Source: Virgibacillus_P tibetensis (lineage in GTDB: Bacteria > Bacillota > Bacilli > Bacillales > Amphibacillaceae). From it: DNA of 64,000 nucleotides. Positions 1 to 9,146 of this stretch are shown in pieces. The notes below the pieces were generated by a model. The model was not told the DNA's origin, made no database searches, and was given only the letters and a program-made list of their open reading frames with translations. The number at the start of each line of letters is the position of its first letter. Positions within the stretch are counted from its first letter, which is position 1. The stretch lies in the NCBI RefSeq assembly GCF_036026595.1, contig NZ_JARZFX010000001.1, forward strand, positions 835,891 through 899,890. The letters are read 5' to 3'. Made by a program: the position numbers and the translations under genes.

Positions 1-8
1 CTAGTCAT
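1..8 (-). CDS. sigG: Start of sigG (forespore sigma factor G), cut by window edge
   Basis: Only the ATG (6-8) and the next codons are inside the window. On the minus strand a GGGAGGG ribosome binding site lies 9 bases before ATG-ACT, and the gene directly follows sigE, where sigG sits in Bacillaceae. A sigma-F/G type promoter lies upstream at 48-76. The product would be the forespore-specific late sigma factor. The identity rests on position, promoter type and RBS, because no protein sequence can be read. Confidence 0.6.
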
Positions 9-47
9 TCTGTTCAACCCTCCCAGTTGGTGATGCTGTTCATGGAC

Positions 48-76
48 AGTATCTCCGCCTAGAAGGACTTTTATGC
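48..76 (-). promoter_or_regulatory. Sigma-F/sigma-G type promoter before sigG
   Basis: On the minus strand GCATA (72-76) is followed after exactly 15 bases by GGAGATACT (48-56). This fits the -35/-10 pattern GYATA-N15-GGNNANANT used by sigma-F and sigma-G. It lies about 40 bases before the sigG start, as expected for a gene first read by sigma-F and then by its own product. Confidence 0.6.
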
Positions 77-132
77 AAACAAATTAAGTTGAAATAAATG
101 TAAAAACGCACTACTTTATTAGTACAACAGGG

Positions 133-852
133 CTAGACCATTTTATTAAATTCTTTTTTTAATCTCCGGATAATTTTCTTTTCTAAACGCGAAATATAGG
201 ATTGTGAAATACCTAGCATATCAGCTACATCTTTTTGTGTTTTTTCTTCTTCACCAATCAGTCCAAAGCGTAATTCCATAATTTGTTTTTCACGATCATT
301 CAGTTGCGATAATGCGTTTTTAAGTAAGCTCTTATCTACATTTGACTCCAGGTTTTTCGTGATGATATCCACTTCGGTACCTAGAACATCGGATAGTAGT
401 AATTCATTTCCATCCCAGTCTATATTTAGTGGCTCGTCAAAGGATATTTCAGATTTCAATTTATTATTTCGACGGAGATACATAAGTATTTCATTTTCTA
501 TGCACCTGGAGGCATAAGTAGCTAATTTAATTTGTTTTTCCGGATTAAATGTATTAACTGCTTTTATAAGTCCGATCGTGCCTATACTTATCAAGTCTTC
601 AATGTTTATACCAGTATTCTCAAACTTGCGCGCTATATAAACAACTAAACGTAAATTACGTTCAATTAATAATGCTCTTGCAGATTTATCCCCTTTAGGC
701 AGCAATATTAATAACTCTTTTTCCTCTTGTTTGGAAAGAGGCGGTGGGAGTGCTTCACTTCCTCCAATATAATAAATCTCATCTGATTTAATTCCTAGCT
801 TTATTAGAACTTTATACCACCATAGGCGCAAACGTAATTTTATTGATACCAA
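133..852 (-). CDS. sigE: RNA polymerase sporulation sigma factor SigE (pro-sigma-E)
   Basis: 239 aa, the family length. This is the mother-cell sigma factor, made as an inactive membrane-bound precursor. The first ~27 residues are basic and amphipathic and end in SDEIYYIGGSEA; the Tyr27-Tyr28 pair matches the B. subtilis processing site. Region 2 lies at about residues 50-120 and region 4 with its helix-turn-helix (DVADMLGISQSYISRLEKK) at about 205-228. The start is TTG, preceded by AAGGAGAG at good spacing. It follows spoIIGA, the gene of its processing protease, by 14 bases, so the two form the spoIIG operon. Orthology is clear. Confidence 0.97.
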   Translation of the reverse strand: MVSIKLRLRLWWYKVLIKLGIKSDEIYYIGGSEALPPPLSKQEEKELLILLPKGDKSARALLIERNLRLVVYIARKFENTGINIEDLISIGTIGLIKAVNTFNPEKQIKLATYASRCIENEILMYLRRNNKLKSEISFDEPLNIDWDGNELLLSDVLGTEVDIITKNLESNVDKSLLKNALSQLNDREKQIMELRFGLIGEEEKTQKDVADMLGISQSYISRLEKKIIRRLKKEFNKMV

Positions 853-866
853 CTATTATCTCTCCT

Positions 867-1787
867 TTACGCAGATTGTACAGCTGCTAATTTTATAATT
901 TGCGGTTGCAGTAAACAATGATAACTCCTGTCTTTTACTAACTCAGCAAATTGAATACCGATCAATACCTTTTTCGTAACAATCTTTTGATAGCCATAAT
1001 AAACAATTAACTCCTGTGGTCTAATCGTTAACAGGAATGAACTATTTCCCTGTACACCTTGATATGGCACAATCTGTATGCTTCCTTCCCATTCTCGAGG
1101 GATCTTCTCAAAATCCATCTCTGCATGGGCCTCTTCTAACAATTTCCAATCTTTGTCACTAAACCATTTTTTTAAAAAGAATTCATCACAAATTATTACT
1201 GGCCTCTTTGTTAATGGATCTACCAATTGATTGCCACTATCAATATATCCAGTAGTGGAATAACTAATATCATTTAATTTGATGGTAACTGGACACAACT
1301 GATCATATCTAATTTTCTCTACAGCGTGCTTGTCCATACGGGACTTTGTAAACAGCCATACTAATGGAAATCCAATTACTATAAACAACCAACTGATGGG
1401 ATCACCATACCCACTTGTAAACGTAAGTAGTCCATTTGTAGTTATGCCGACCGGATTTTGAAATAGAAAATGTATCGCTATTAATCCACCTCCTATTGCA
1501 AACGTTGTAAAATAAAATATTAGAAGTAATTTCATCATTCGATAAATCGTTATAAATCCGAACGCACTTACAATAATAAGAATAGAGTATAAAAACTTCC
1601 CTGCTACACTCGTGAAAAATGAATCAGGAAAATACAAAGATATTGGTACAAGCAGTGATGCGATAAACGCTCCAAATAGAATTCTGATTTTTCTTGTGCT
1701 GTCTCTTGCCAGAGCTTTTGTAAGCAGCAGAAGCATCATGTCCAAGAGGATGTTTAAAGTCCACACAGCATCAAGATAAATAGTCAC
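867..1787 (-). CDS. spoIIGA: Sigma-E processing peptidase SpoIIGA
   Basis: 306 aa. This aspartic protease cleaves pro-sigma-E after a forespore signal (SpoIIR) is received. The N-terminal half has five hydrophobic segments (about residues 5-23, 35-55, 62-80, 86-108, 130-147). The cytoplasmic C-terminal half holds the aspartic protease motif DSGNQL, whose Asp is residue 183, the same number as the catalytic Asp of the B. subtilis enzyme. Start is GTG, with a GGAAGGAAG ribosome binding site. It is the first gene of the spoIIG operon, with sigE directly after, and has a Spo0A-type promoter region upstream. Confidence 0.96.
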   Translation of the reverse strand: MTIYLDAVWTLNILLDMMLLLLTKALARDSTRKIRILFGAFIASLLVPISLYFPDSFFTSVAGKFLYSILIIVSAFGFITIYRMMKLLLIFYFTTFAIGGGLIAIHFLFQNPVGITTNGLLTFTSGYGDPISWLFIVIGFPLVWLFTKSRMDKHAVEKIRYDQLCPVTIKLNDISYSTTGYIDSGNQLVDPLTKRPVIICDEFFLKKWFSDKDWKLLEEAHAEMDFEKIPREWEGSIQIVPYQGVQGNSSFLLTIRPQELIVYYGYQKIVTKKVLIGIQFAELVKDRSYHCLLQPQIIKLAAVQSA

Positions 1788-1860
1788 AAAATTTCTTCCT
1801 TCCTTTCGATGTGTCGTATTGAGTTCGAATCTTTAGCAGGAGAGTGAATGTACTACATGA

Positions 1861-1947
1861 AGTATATCTAAGCCTGAAGGCAAAGTCTGTCACTTCTTGT
1901 AATCATATAAGGGCTAATTTTAACTAGTTATCGGAAAGTTTGTCGGT
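1861..1947 (-). promoter_or_regulatory. Candidate Spo0A-activated spoIIG promoter
   Basis: On the minus strand GTGACA (1888-1893) and TATACT (1861-1866) are separated by 21 bases. This long spacer resembles the 22-base spacer of the B. subtilis spoIIG promoter, which sigma-A uses only with Spo0A. Upstream, ACCGACAAA (1939-1947) matches the Spo0A box TTCGACAAA at 7 of 9 positions, about 90 bases before the likely start. A weaker box, TTCCGATAA, follows in the next helical turn. Read from sequence only. Confidence 0.45.
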
Positions 1948-1989
1948 GATCTTAATTGATTGTAATAAAGCTACAATATAATGAATAGC

Positions 1990-2728
1990 TGGGGAGGTGG
2001 AAGTAGATTATAGTTTGTTGCTGTTGATATAAAGTAGCTGCGTAATTCACTACTAACATAGCTGCTCGCTCTGTTCTGAGCAGGACAAGGAAAGCTATGG
2101 AAGCAATACAACGCACGAAGAAAATGCGGTTTACAATTTCGAAGGGTTTTCGTGCATTTCCTGCGTTGGCATCTATTTAGTTAGTATTCATCTAGATTAC
2201 TTAGATGAATCCGTACTGAAATACGCCAGACTCCTATGGGAACAGCAACCACTACGTCGCAAATATAAATTACCTATGATTTTATACCGAGTAATCGCAG
2301 CTACAGGTATATTCCCAAACTTTTAGAAAAAAGATCCTAAGAACAAAAGCGCAGGGCCCGTTTATCACCGTATGCGCTGCGCCCGCGCTGCGCGGGTGGG
2401 TCGACGTAGTCGCTCAGGAGCGGCGTAGTTAGTCGATCTTCCTCTGTCGTATGAGATATTTAATTAAAGGATGTTCGACTAAGATCGCCACGTCCTTGAA
2501 AAAGAAAAGCACTTTTCCTGCGGCGATGCATCTCACAGATGCTTTCCTTATCCTGTGGCAACGTCGAACTGACCTACATCCTGTAGGCCCAAGTGTAACG
2601 AATTGGTTTATGTTGAGTTAGATTAAGAAGAGGCCGGAAGGGCACTAGGTGGTGGGCGCTGGAGCTAGACGTGGCTAGATAGATTAGTTTGTTATCCACA
2701 GGTCTCAACTTTTATAGTACGCTAGACA
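1990..2728. other. Gene-free stretch with hairpins and repeat-like GC-rich blocks
   Basis: No open frame here looks like a gene. The stretch holds several inverted repeats: GCACGAA..TTCGTGC around 2115-2155, CCCGCG-CTG-CGCGGG at 2382-2396, GTTCGAC..GTCGAAC spanning about 2473-2566, GCATC..GATGC near 2527-2541, and CCTACA-TCC-TGTAGG at 2573-2587. GC content in 2350-2420 is far above the flanks. It looks like degenerated dispersed intergenic repeats rather than a recent gene. In B. subtilis the bpr protease gene occupies this position; no trace of it was recognised. Confidence 0.5.
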
Positions 2729-2773
2729 ACAAAAAAAGAGCAGAGAGGAATGAAGACACTCCTTTCTGCTCTT
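2729..2773 (-). terminator. Terminator after ftsZ
   Basis: The inverted repeat 2736-2749 / 2760-2773 (14-base arms, AAGAGCAGAGAGGA type, one mismatch) has a 10-base loop. On the minus strand it is followed by a run of seven T. It lies 57 bases past the ftsZ stop and closes the division cluster. Confidence 0.85.
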
Positions 2774-2829
2774 ATCACCTTATGCAACTTCATTAAAATT
2801 TTACAGAATAAGGTTGCACTATTGTAAAC

Positions 2830-3963
2830 CTAACGATTACGATTTCTGTTTCTTAGAAAAGTTGGTATATCCAGCGTCTCTTCCTCTTGTTTCGGGCGTT
2901 GGTGCTGAACAGGTTCTCTTTGTAATTCTTCATTTGGTCTTGTTGCTGCATGCTGATTGTGATTAATAACAGGACGTTGCTGCTTTACAGGATTTTCTAT
3001 GTTTTGGGTTGTTTCGTCAAATCCTGTCGCAATTACTGTTACGATAATCTCATCTTTCAGATTTTCATTTATAACAGAACCGAATATAACGTTTACTTCA
3101 TTATCAGCTGCGGAGGTTACCAAATCAGCTGCTTCCTGAACTTCATACAAACTTAAGTTTGTACCACCTGTAATGTTCATTAATATGCCATGGGCACCAT
3201 CAATGGATGTTTCCAGTAATGGAGACGAGATTGCTTTTTTCGCTGCTTCTGTTGCACGAGTTTCTCCAGTAGCGACACCAATTCCCATTAATGCGGACCC
3301 TTTGTCAAACATAATTGTTTTCACATCAGCAAAATCCACATTAATCAAACCTGGTTTTGCAATCAAATCTGAAATACCCTGGACACCTTGACGCAGTACA
3401 TTATCTGCCTCGCGAAACGCTTCGAGCATAGGCGTATTTTTATCAACAATTTCAAGTAATCTATCATTTGGGATAACTATTAATGTATCAACACTGCTTT
3501 TCAATGCATCAATTCCTGATATTGCCTGAGTCGCTCGTCTTCTGCCTTCAAATGAGAATGGTCGTGTTACTACTCCAACAGTCAAAGCTCCTAGATCCTT
3601 AGCAATCTGTGCAATAACAGGAGCTGCTCCCGTACCAGTGCCTCCACCCATACCAGCAGTTACAAAAATCATATCTGCACCTTGCAGAACTTCTTCCAGC
3701 TGTTCTCTACTTTCTTCTGCAGCTTTCTTTCCTACATCGGGATTGGCTCCGGCTCCTAAACCTCGGGTTAGTTTGCCACCAATCTGTATTTTAACTTCAG
3801 CTTTTGATAAATTTAATGCTTGGGCATCTGTATTAACAGCAATAAATTCAACACCTTCAACGCCGTGTTCAATCATTCGGTTGACAGCATTATTACCACC
3901 GCCACCTACACCAATAACTTTGATTGTTGCTAGTTCCTCCATGTTTGTATCAAACTCTAACAT
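2830..3963 (-). CDS. ftsZ: Cell division protein FtsZ
   Basis: 377 aa. This is the tubulin-like GTPase that forms the Z ring at mid-cell. The nucleotide-binding glycine motif is at residues 18-25 (GVGGGGNN), the tubulin signature GGGTGTG at 106-112, and the T7 synergy loop NVDFADVK near 208-215. A variable Gln-rich linker follows from about 318. The C-terminal peptide TLDIPTFLRNR, which binds FtsA, EzrA and SepF-type partners, ends the protein. The gene is last in the cluster, 118 bases after ftsA, and is followed by a strong terminator. Family length is normal. Confidence 0.98.
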   Translation of the reverse strand: MLEFDTNMEELATIKVIGVGGGGNNAVNRMIEHGVEGVEFIAVNTDAQALNLSKAEVKIQIGGKLTRGLGAGANPDVGKKAAEESREQLEEVLQGADMIFVTAGMGGGTGTGAAPVIAQIAKDLGALTVGVVTRPFSFEGRRRATQAISGIDALKSSVDTLIVIPNDRLLEIVDKNTPMLEAFREADNVLRQGVQGISDLIAKPGLINVDFADVKTIMFDKGSALMGIGVATGETRATEAAKKAISSPLLETSIDGAHGILMNITGGTNLSLYEVQEAADLVTSAADNEVNVIFGSVINENLKDEIIVTVIATGFDETTQNIENPVKQQRPVINHNQHAATRPNEELQREPVQHQRPKQEEETLDIPTFLRNRNRNR

Positions 3964-4081
3964 ATTTCGTTCCTCCTAATATGCAAAATTACAAGAGTTC
4001 TAGAAGCTAATTTATAAAAAATATTATCCAAAAGCAGTATGTATTCAGCTTTTGAACTCACATTATAAAGGAAACGTCTGT

Positions 4082-5362
4082 TTAGTCAAAAAAATATTTA
4101 AACAAATTAGCCATTCCAGATTCTTTTTTCTTTTTTTCTTTGTTTTCATTAGACTTTGGTTGTTTTTTTGTTCGTTTTGGCTTTTGTTCGTGTGTATTAA
4201 TAATTACAGATGGAAATAATTCTTTTCCTTGTATTTTCGCATTACGGTAGGCAAATTGCAAGATTCCTACTCCTGCTGTAAACTGAGGTTCCCGAACACC
4301 TATGTAATCAGGAATAGCAATTCTGACATTTGAACGGAATAAATCTTGTGCCAGATCTAAAACACCCGGCATTGTCATTGTGCCACCTGTTAAAACATAA
4401 CCACCAGGTAGTTCATGGTAACCCATCCTTCTGATTTCCCTATCAGCAAAAGCAAAAATTTCTTCCATTCTTGCTTCAATCATATCAGAGATTTGCAGCT
4501 GGTTATAGCTTTGCTTCGTATTACTTCCTATCATAGATACTTCAAAAGTTTCATCTTCTTGTGCATTATCATAGAAAGCATGTCCATAGTTAAGTTTAAT
4601 GTCTTCTGCTTGTTCGGTAGAAGTTCTGAGTCCTATGGATAAATCCTTAGTAATATTATCTCCACCAAGGCTAACGACACTGGTAGATATCAGATGATCA
4701 TTTTCAAATATAGAAACAGTGGAACAACCACCACCAACATCAATAAGTGCTACTCCCATATTCTTTTCATCTGGTGATAAAGCAATTGTGCCTGCAGCAA
4801 GTGGCTGTAAGCAGATATCAGATACTTGAAGATTGGCCCGTTCTACACATTTCAAAATATTATGAAGAACCGTTTTAGAGCATGTAATAATGGTTCCTTC
4901 CATTTCCAAACGAACACCAATCATACCTCTTGGATCAGTAATTTCTTCCAGTCCATCGACAATAAATTGTTTAGGTATTACATCAATGATTTCGCGTTCT
5001 GGTGGAATGGAGACTACTTGTGCTCCATCAATCACTCTAGTAATATCTTCTTCACCGATTTCACGATTTTCACTTTGAACAGCTACAACGCCATGACATG
5101 GCTGCATTTGGATATGATTCCCATTGACACCAACAACTACACGATCAATTTGCATGCCTACCATGCGCTCTGCCTGTTCAATTGCAGTTCTGATTGACTG
5201 GACTGTCTGATCAATATCGACAATCGCACCCTTTTTCATCCCATTGGATTTTGCAGATCCAACTCCAATAATGTTCAGTGAGTCATTCAATACTTCTCCA
5301 ATAATCACTTTGATTTTTGATGTACCTATATCAAGGCTTACTAGTACTTCACTGTTGTTCAA
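4082..5362 (-). CDS. ftsA: Cell division protein FtsA
   Basis: 426 aa. This actin-fold ATPase tethers FtsZ to the membrane. The phosphate-1 motif SLDIGTSKIKV is at residues 9-19, the phosphate-2 motif ALIDVGGG near 206, and the adenosine motif VLTGGTMTMPG near 330. A Lys-rich linker leads to the C-terminal amphipathic helix SGMANLFKYFFD, the membrane anchor. Start is TTG with GGGGGTG upstream. A 248-base non-coding gap precedes it; B. subtilis has ylxW, ylxX and sbp there. That gap may hold the ftsAZ promoters, since AT-rich TATAAT-like blocks are present, but none was convincing. Confidence 0.97.
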   Translation of the reverse strand: MNNSEVLVSLDIGTSKIKVIIGEVLNDSLNIIGVGSAKSNGMKKGAIVDIDQTVQSIRTAIEQAERMVGMQIDRVVVGVNGNHIQMQPCHGVVAVQSENREIGEEDITRVIDGAQVVSIPPEREIIDVIPKQFIVDGLEEITDPRGMIGVRLEMEGTIITCSKTVLHNILKCVERANLQVSDICLQPLAAGTIALSPDEKNMGVALIDVGGGCSTVSIFENDHLISTSVVSLGGDNITKDLSIGLRTSTEQAEDIKLNYGHAFYDNAQEDETFEVSMIGSNTKQSYNQLQISDMIEARMEEIFAFADREIRRMGYHELPGGYVLTGGTMTMPGVLDLAQDLFRSNVRIAIPDYIGVREPQFTAGVGILQFAYRNAKIQGKELFPSVIINTHEQKPKRTKKQPKSNENKEKKKKESGMANLFKYFFD

Positions 5363-5610
5363 AGAAAGGCACCCCCTATTTCAGAAGCATCTGATCTGTT
5401 CAGATGTTTACTTCTACTTCTATTTATATACTAATAATCTAATATATTATAGGAAATTACCAAAAAAAGAAATTAATACAGGTAATTTCGCAAAAATCGA
5501 CCACCATTTTAAGTTAAGTTAAGATTGTGTACAGATAATTAGTGTTCCATTTACTGGTGACACCATACGTTTCGTTTAGAATGCAATATATATGACTTTC
5601 TTCCAGACAC

Positions 5611-6420
5611 TTAATGCAATTCATCAGAATCCTCTTCCTCTATTTCCCTATCTATTCCCGGATCACTAGTCTCGCTGTCAAACGATTCAAAGTAGGCCCC
5701 CACCCCAATGTGGATAATTCCACTGCTGTTTGGTTCGAGTTGAGAAACGATTGAAGGATAAACTTCCATTCGATCGGCAAAATTCCTGATCGTTCCTTTT
5801 ACCATATATCCATCGTTCATATACAATACTATCTTATTTTTGTTGTCCTCCGATGGTGTCCAATAAATCTCTGAGATTAAGTTTAAAATATTACCGGGTA
5901 ATTTTTGAAGTTCGTCAGTCATCCTATGTAAATACGCTTCATCAGAAAAATCGGAAATTAGAGGTGCTTCCCCATTAAAGGTGTTTTGCCCAACATTACT
6001 CAGTACTGTTCCATTTCCAAGAACAGGATAAAACTTATTCTCATCACTAATATACCCAACAAGGTCATTTTCTGATAAATGTATTTCTATGGTCCAAGGA
6101 AGTTTTCTCTCTATTTCTACCGAATTTATAATCGGATTACTCTCTATGGCTGCTATTATAGCAGCTTTGTTTATTGTCCAAATATTCGTAGTTGTGGTTA
6201 ATTCACTTTTGTTGATAACTTCTTCTTCTGTATAGAACGAATTTCCGGTTACATTAATAGTCTTGATATGACTTAATGGTGATTGCAAGTAAACAATGAT
6301 TGATATTAAAAAGAAAAAAATAGATAGATAGAATATCAAACGTCGGTTTGCCTTCTTTTTTCGGGCTTGTTTCAGCTTTGGAATTCGATCCTCTATCGAA
6401 ACAACTTTCTTTTTGCTCAT
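5611..6420 (-). CDS. divIB: Cell division protein DivIB (FtsQ)
   Basis: 269 aa with the ATG at 6420, chosen because AAGGAAG lies 8 bases before it; a longer frame upstream has no support. DivIB is a bitopic divisome protein that forms a complex with FtsL and DivIC and steers septal PBP2B. It has a basic cytoplasmic tail (to about residue 25), one membrane segment (about 28-48), a POTRA domain starting with IKTINVTGNSFYTEEEV, and a beta domain. The tail is acidic (EIEEEDSDELH). It sits between spoVE and ftsA; murG and murB, which flank it in B. subtilis, are not here. Confidence 0.93.
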   Translation of the reverse strand: MSKKKVVSIEDRIPKLKQARKKKANRRLIFYLSIFFFLISIIVYLQSPLSHIKTINVTGNSFYTEEEVINKSELTTTTNIWTINKAAIIAAIESNPIINSVEIERKLPWTIEIHLSENDLVGYISDENKFYPVLGNGTVLSNVGQNTFNGEAPLISDFSDEAYLHRMTDELQKLPGNILNLISEIYWTPSEDNKNKIVLYMNDGYMVKGTIRNFADRMEVYPSIVSQLEPNSSGIIHIGVGAYFESFDSETSDPGIDREIEEEDSDELH

Positions 6421-6595
6421 CTCCATTTCTTCCTTTATAACAAATTTCACAAACTGAAGCGCTAATTTTAGACACTTATTAGTTGTTATTTGAATTATAT
6501 CATATAATACCCCTAAAGATGTAGTATACAACGTCTAGAATACTAACTTTTTCATATAAAAATTTCCCAATAAACAAAAAGTTCTTATTGACTTG

Positions 6596-7708
6596 CTAAA
6601 TTCTTGAATATCTACTAATATTTAACAGAATACCCACTGAACAAAGTGTTAAGGTCAGAGAAGACCCACCATAACTTAAAAATGGTAACGTAATACCAGT
6701 CACCGGGATTAAACCTATGACTACACTGATATTTATCATTGCCTGTATCGCTAGCATTGAAACGACTCCAAAAGCCAGGAACCTTGCAAAAGAATCTGGT
6801 GCTTCTAATGATATTTTTATCCCACGCCACAATAAAAGTAAAAATAATCCTATCACAACCGTACCACCTATAAAGCCAAGTTCCTCACCTAAAATAGCGA
6901 AAATAAAGTCCGTTTGGGGTTCAGGCAAATAGAAGTACTTCTGCAAACTTTCCCCTAATCCGAGTCCCATTAAACCTCCTGGTCCTATTGCATATAAAGA
7001 CTGAATTATTTGAAAACCATCCCCCAGTGGGTCCTCCCATGGATTTAAGAATGCAGTAATACGGCTAATACGGTAGGGAGCGGATAAAATAAGAAACACA
7101 AATCCGGCCAGCCCAATTGCTGCTAGTCCAAAAAAATGCAATAGCCGTGCGCCCGCTACAAATACCATTAGCATACATGTTAGTACCAGCACCATTCCAG
7201 TCCCTAAATCCGGTTGTAACATAATTAAGCCAAATGCGGTAAAAATTAAAATGATAGATGGGAAGAAGCCTTTTTTAAAGGATATAATATATTTTTGATT
7301 CGAAGATAAAAATGCCGCTAAATAGATAATTAAACCAAGTTTCATAAATTCTGAGGGCTGTATACTGAAAGCTCCAATTCCGATCCAGCTTTGTGCTCCT
7401 CCACGTATCATACCAATACCTGGTATTAACACAAGAAATAACAGAACAAAGCAACTAAACAATAATAGCTTGGCATATTTTTGCCATACACTATAAGGAA
7501 CTTGCATAACAAACAGCATTGCAATAACACCTGCACCTGCAAAGAGCAGCTGTCTTTTTAAGTAATACAATGTATCCCCAAACTTGTAATCTGCCCACAC
7601 ATAAGACGAACTGTATACCATGATTACACCAATAATCAGTAAAGTGAAAATGGCACCTAATAACAAATAATCAGGCGCACTTTGGTCCTTTTGTATTTTT
7701 TGAAACAA
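6596..7708 (-). CDS. spoVE: SEDS glycosyltransferase SpoVE/FtsW family
   Basis: 370 aa, about ten membrane segments. SEDS proteins polymerise lipid II into glycan strands together with a class B PBP. Family features are the N-terminal DYLLLGAIFTLLIIGVIMVYSSS helix, the loop SWIGIGAFSIQPSEFMKLGLI and the C-terminal IPVTGITLPFLSYGGSS. The length fits SpoVE, and the place after murD is the spoVE position. Start is TTG with AAGGGGTG upstream. The usual ftsW site beside pyc is empty in this window, so this protein could also serve vegetative division; FtsW and SpoVE cannot be told apart safely by eye. Confidence 0.88.
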   Translation of the reverse strand: MFQKIQKDQSAPDYLLLGAIFTLLIIGVIMVYSSSYVWADYKFGDTLYYLKRQLLFAGAGVIAMLFVMQVPYSVWQKYAKLLLFSCFVLLFLVLIPGIGMIRGGAQSWIGIGAFSIQPSEFMKLGLIIYLAAFLSSNQKYIISFKKGFFPSIILIFTAFGLIMLQPDLGTGMVLVLTCMLMVFVAGARLLHFFGLAAIGLAGFVFLILSAPYRISRITAFLNPWEDPLGDGFQIIQSLYAIGPGGLMGLGLGESLQKYFYLPEPQTDFIFAILGEELGFIGGTVVIGLFLLLLWRGIKISLEAPDSFARFLAFGVVSMLAIQAMINISVVIGLIPVTGITLPFLSYGGSSLTLTLCSVGILLNISRYSRI

Positions 7709-7796
7709 AAAAACACCCCTTTTCTTTAAGTATAGACAGGGGCGCCTTTTGGGAAATAGCCATTTTAATGAAGTAGTGACCGTGTAAACAAGCCCC

Positions 7797-9146
7797 CTAC
7801 ACTAGTGTATGCACAGCTTGAATAAACATGTCTCCTCTTTCTTCAAATGTACGATATTGATCCCAGCTTGCACATGCCGGGGAAAGTAAAATTACATCAT
7901 TTGCATTTGATATAGCATACGCTTCCTCTACAGCATGCTGTACATCATCAGCCAATATAATACTATCTATTTTTGCTGCCTCCCCAAGGGTTTTTAACTT
8001 AGCTGCTGTTTCTCCAAATACTACCATTGCTTTTACATGTTTAACATATGGTAATAAATCTGTAAATTCATTACCTCGGTCAAGACCACCAGCTAAAAGA
8101 ATTGTTGGTTGCTCAAAAGACGAAAGTGCCTTCTGAGTTGCTAAGATGTTAGTAGCTTTAGAGTCATTATAAAATAAACGACGGTTAATTGTGGTGACGA
8201 ACTGCAACCTGTGTTTTACTCCAGTAAAAGAAGTTAGTACTTCTCGAATGCCTTCATTTGTGGCTCCGCTTAATTTTGCTGCAGCTATTGCAGCTAGAAT
8301 GTTTGCTAAATTATGCTCACCCACTAAGACAATTTCTTCAAGATCAATAATCTTCTCATCTCTAAAATAAATGCTTTCTCCATTCGACCATACGCCATTC
8401 TCCAGTTTATTTGTAACAGAGAACGGCACCTTATTAGATCTGGCTTTCTTTACAGCTTCTACTATAGTTGAGTCGTCTGCGTTATAAACCAAATAGTCAT
8501 CATTACTTTGATTTTTGAAAATATTAAATTTTGCCTCTTGGTAATTGTCCATTGTTTTATGATAGTCCAAATGCGCTTCGAATATATTTAACAAAATAGC
8601 AATTTTCGGTCTGAATTTCTGAATTCCTGCTAATTGAAAGGAAGATAATTCCAATACAAGATTTTCATCTTCTGTCAGGGTTTGGGCAACCTCGGCAGCG
8701 ACGACTCCAATATTACCTGCTACTTTTACTGACTGAGCACTTTTTAGGAGCATGTCGTTTACCAATGTTGTTGTGGTAGTCTTGCCATTTGAACCGGTAA
8801 TTCCAATGATCGAACCTTCAGCCAATTGACCAGCTAGCTCAATTTCAGTAATAATTGGTATATCTCGCTTTTGTGCTTCTACCAACAGAGGGTTATCATA
8901 TGGAATACCAGGGTTTTTAACAATAAGCTCCATGTTATCTAAAACAAAAAGAGGATGGGAGCCAACCACGATTTCAGCACCCATCTTTTTTAAATCTTCG
9001 ACCATTACATCATCTTCATTCGCACTTACGTCATTCACACGCACTTGCTTTCCGTTAGCTAATAATAACCTGGCTGCAGCAGAACCACTTCTTGCCAAAC
9101 CTAAAACCAGGATTCGTGAATAAGGTATATCCAGTAATTTTGTCAA
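7797..9146 (-). CDS. murD: UDP-N-acetylmuramoyl-L-alanine--D-glutamate ligase MurD
   Basis: 449 aa from the TTG at 9146, which overlaps the mraY stop (TTGA) and has GAGGTGGGC before it. A 26-residue upstream extension in the same frame lies inside mraY and is unlikely. MurD is a cytosolic enzyme that adds D-glutamate to UDP-MurNAc-L-Ala with ATP. The N-terminal Rossmann domain starts VLGLARSG, the central ATP-binding loop is GITGSNGKTTT (about residue 115), and the C-terminal domain shows NDSKATN and LLAGGLDRG. Translational coupling to mraY is likely. Confidence 0.96.
   Translation of the reverse strand: MTKLLDIPYSRILVLGLARSGSAAARLLLANGKQVRVNDVSANEDDVMVEDLKKMGAEIVVGSHPLFVLDNMELIVKNPGIPYDNPLLVEAQKRDIPIITEIELAGQLAEGSIIGITGSNGKTTTTTLVNDMLLKSAQSVKVAGNIGVVAAEVAQTLTEDENLVLELSSFQLAGIQKFRPKIAILLNIFEAHLDYHKTMDNYQEAKFNIFKNQSNDDYLVYNADDSTIVEAVKKARSNKVPFSVTNKLENGVWSNGESIYFRDEKIIDLEEIVLVGEHNLANILAAIAAAKLSGATNEGIREVLTSFTGVKHRLQFVTTINRRLFYNDSKATNILATQKALSSFEQPTILLAGGLDRGNEFTDLLPYVKHVKAMVVFGETAAKLKTLGEAAKIDSIILADDVQHAVEEAYAISNANDVILLSPACASWDQYRTFEERGDMFIQAVHTLV

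Noticed and set aside
3173..3979. Plus-strand frames opposite ftsZ
   Set aside because: Shadows of the conserved ftsZ coding sequence; no RBS or family.
5363..5610. Possible sigma-H promoter before ftsA
   Set aside because: TATAAT-like blocks are present but no convincing -35/-10 pair for sigma-H or sigma-A could be fixed.
6421..6531. N-terminal extension of divIB
   Set aside because: The internal ATG has a proper RBS and gives the typical basic DivIB N-terminus.
7709..7796. Possible sigma-E promoter before spoVE
   Set aside because: A TATACTT block exists but the spacing and -35 do not fit.
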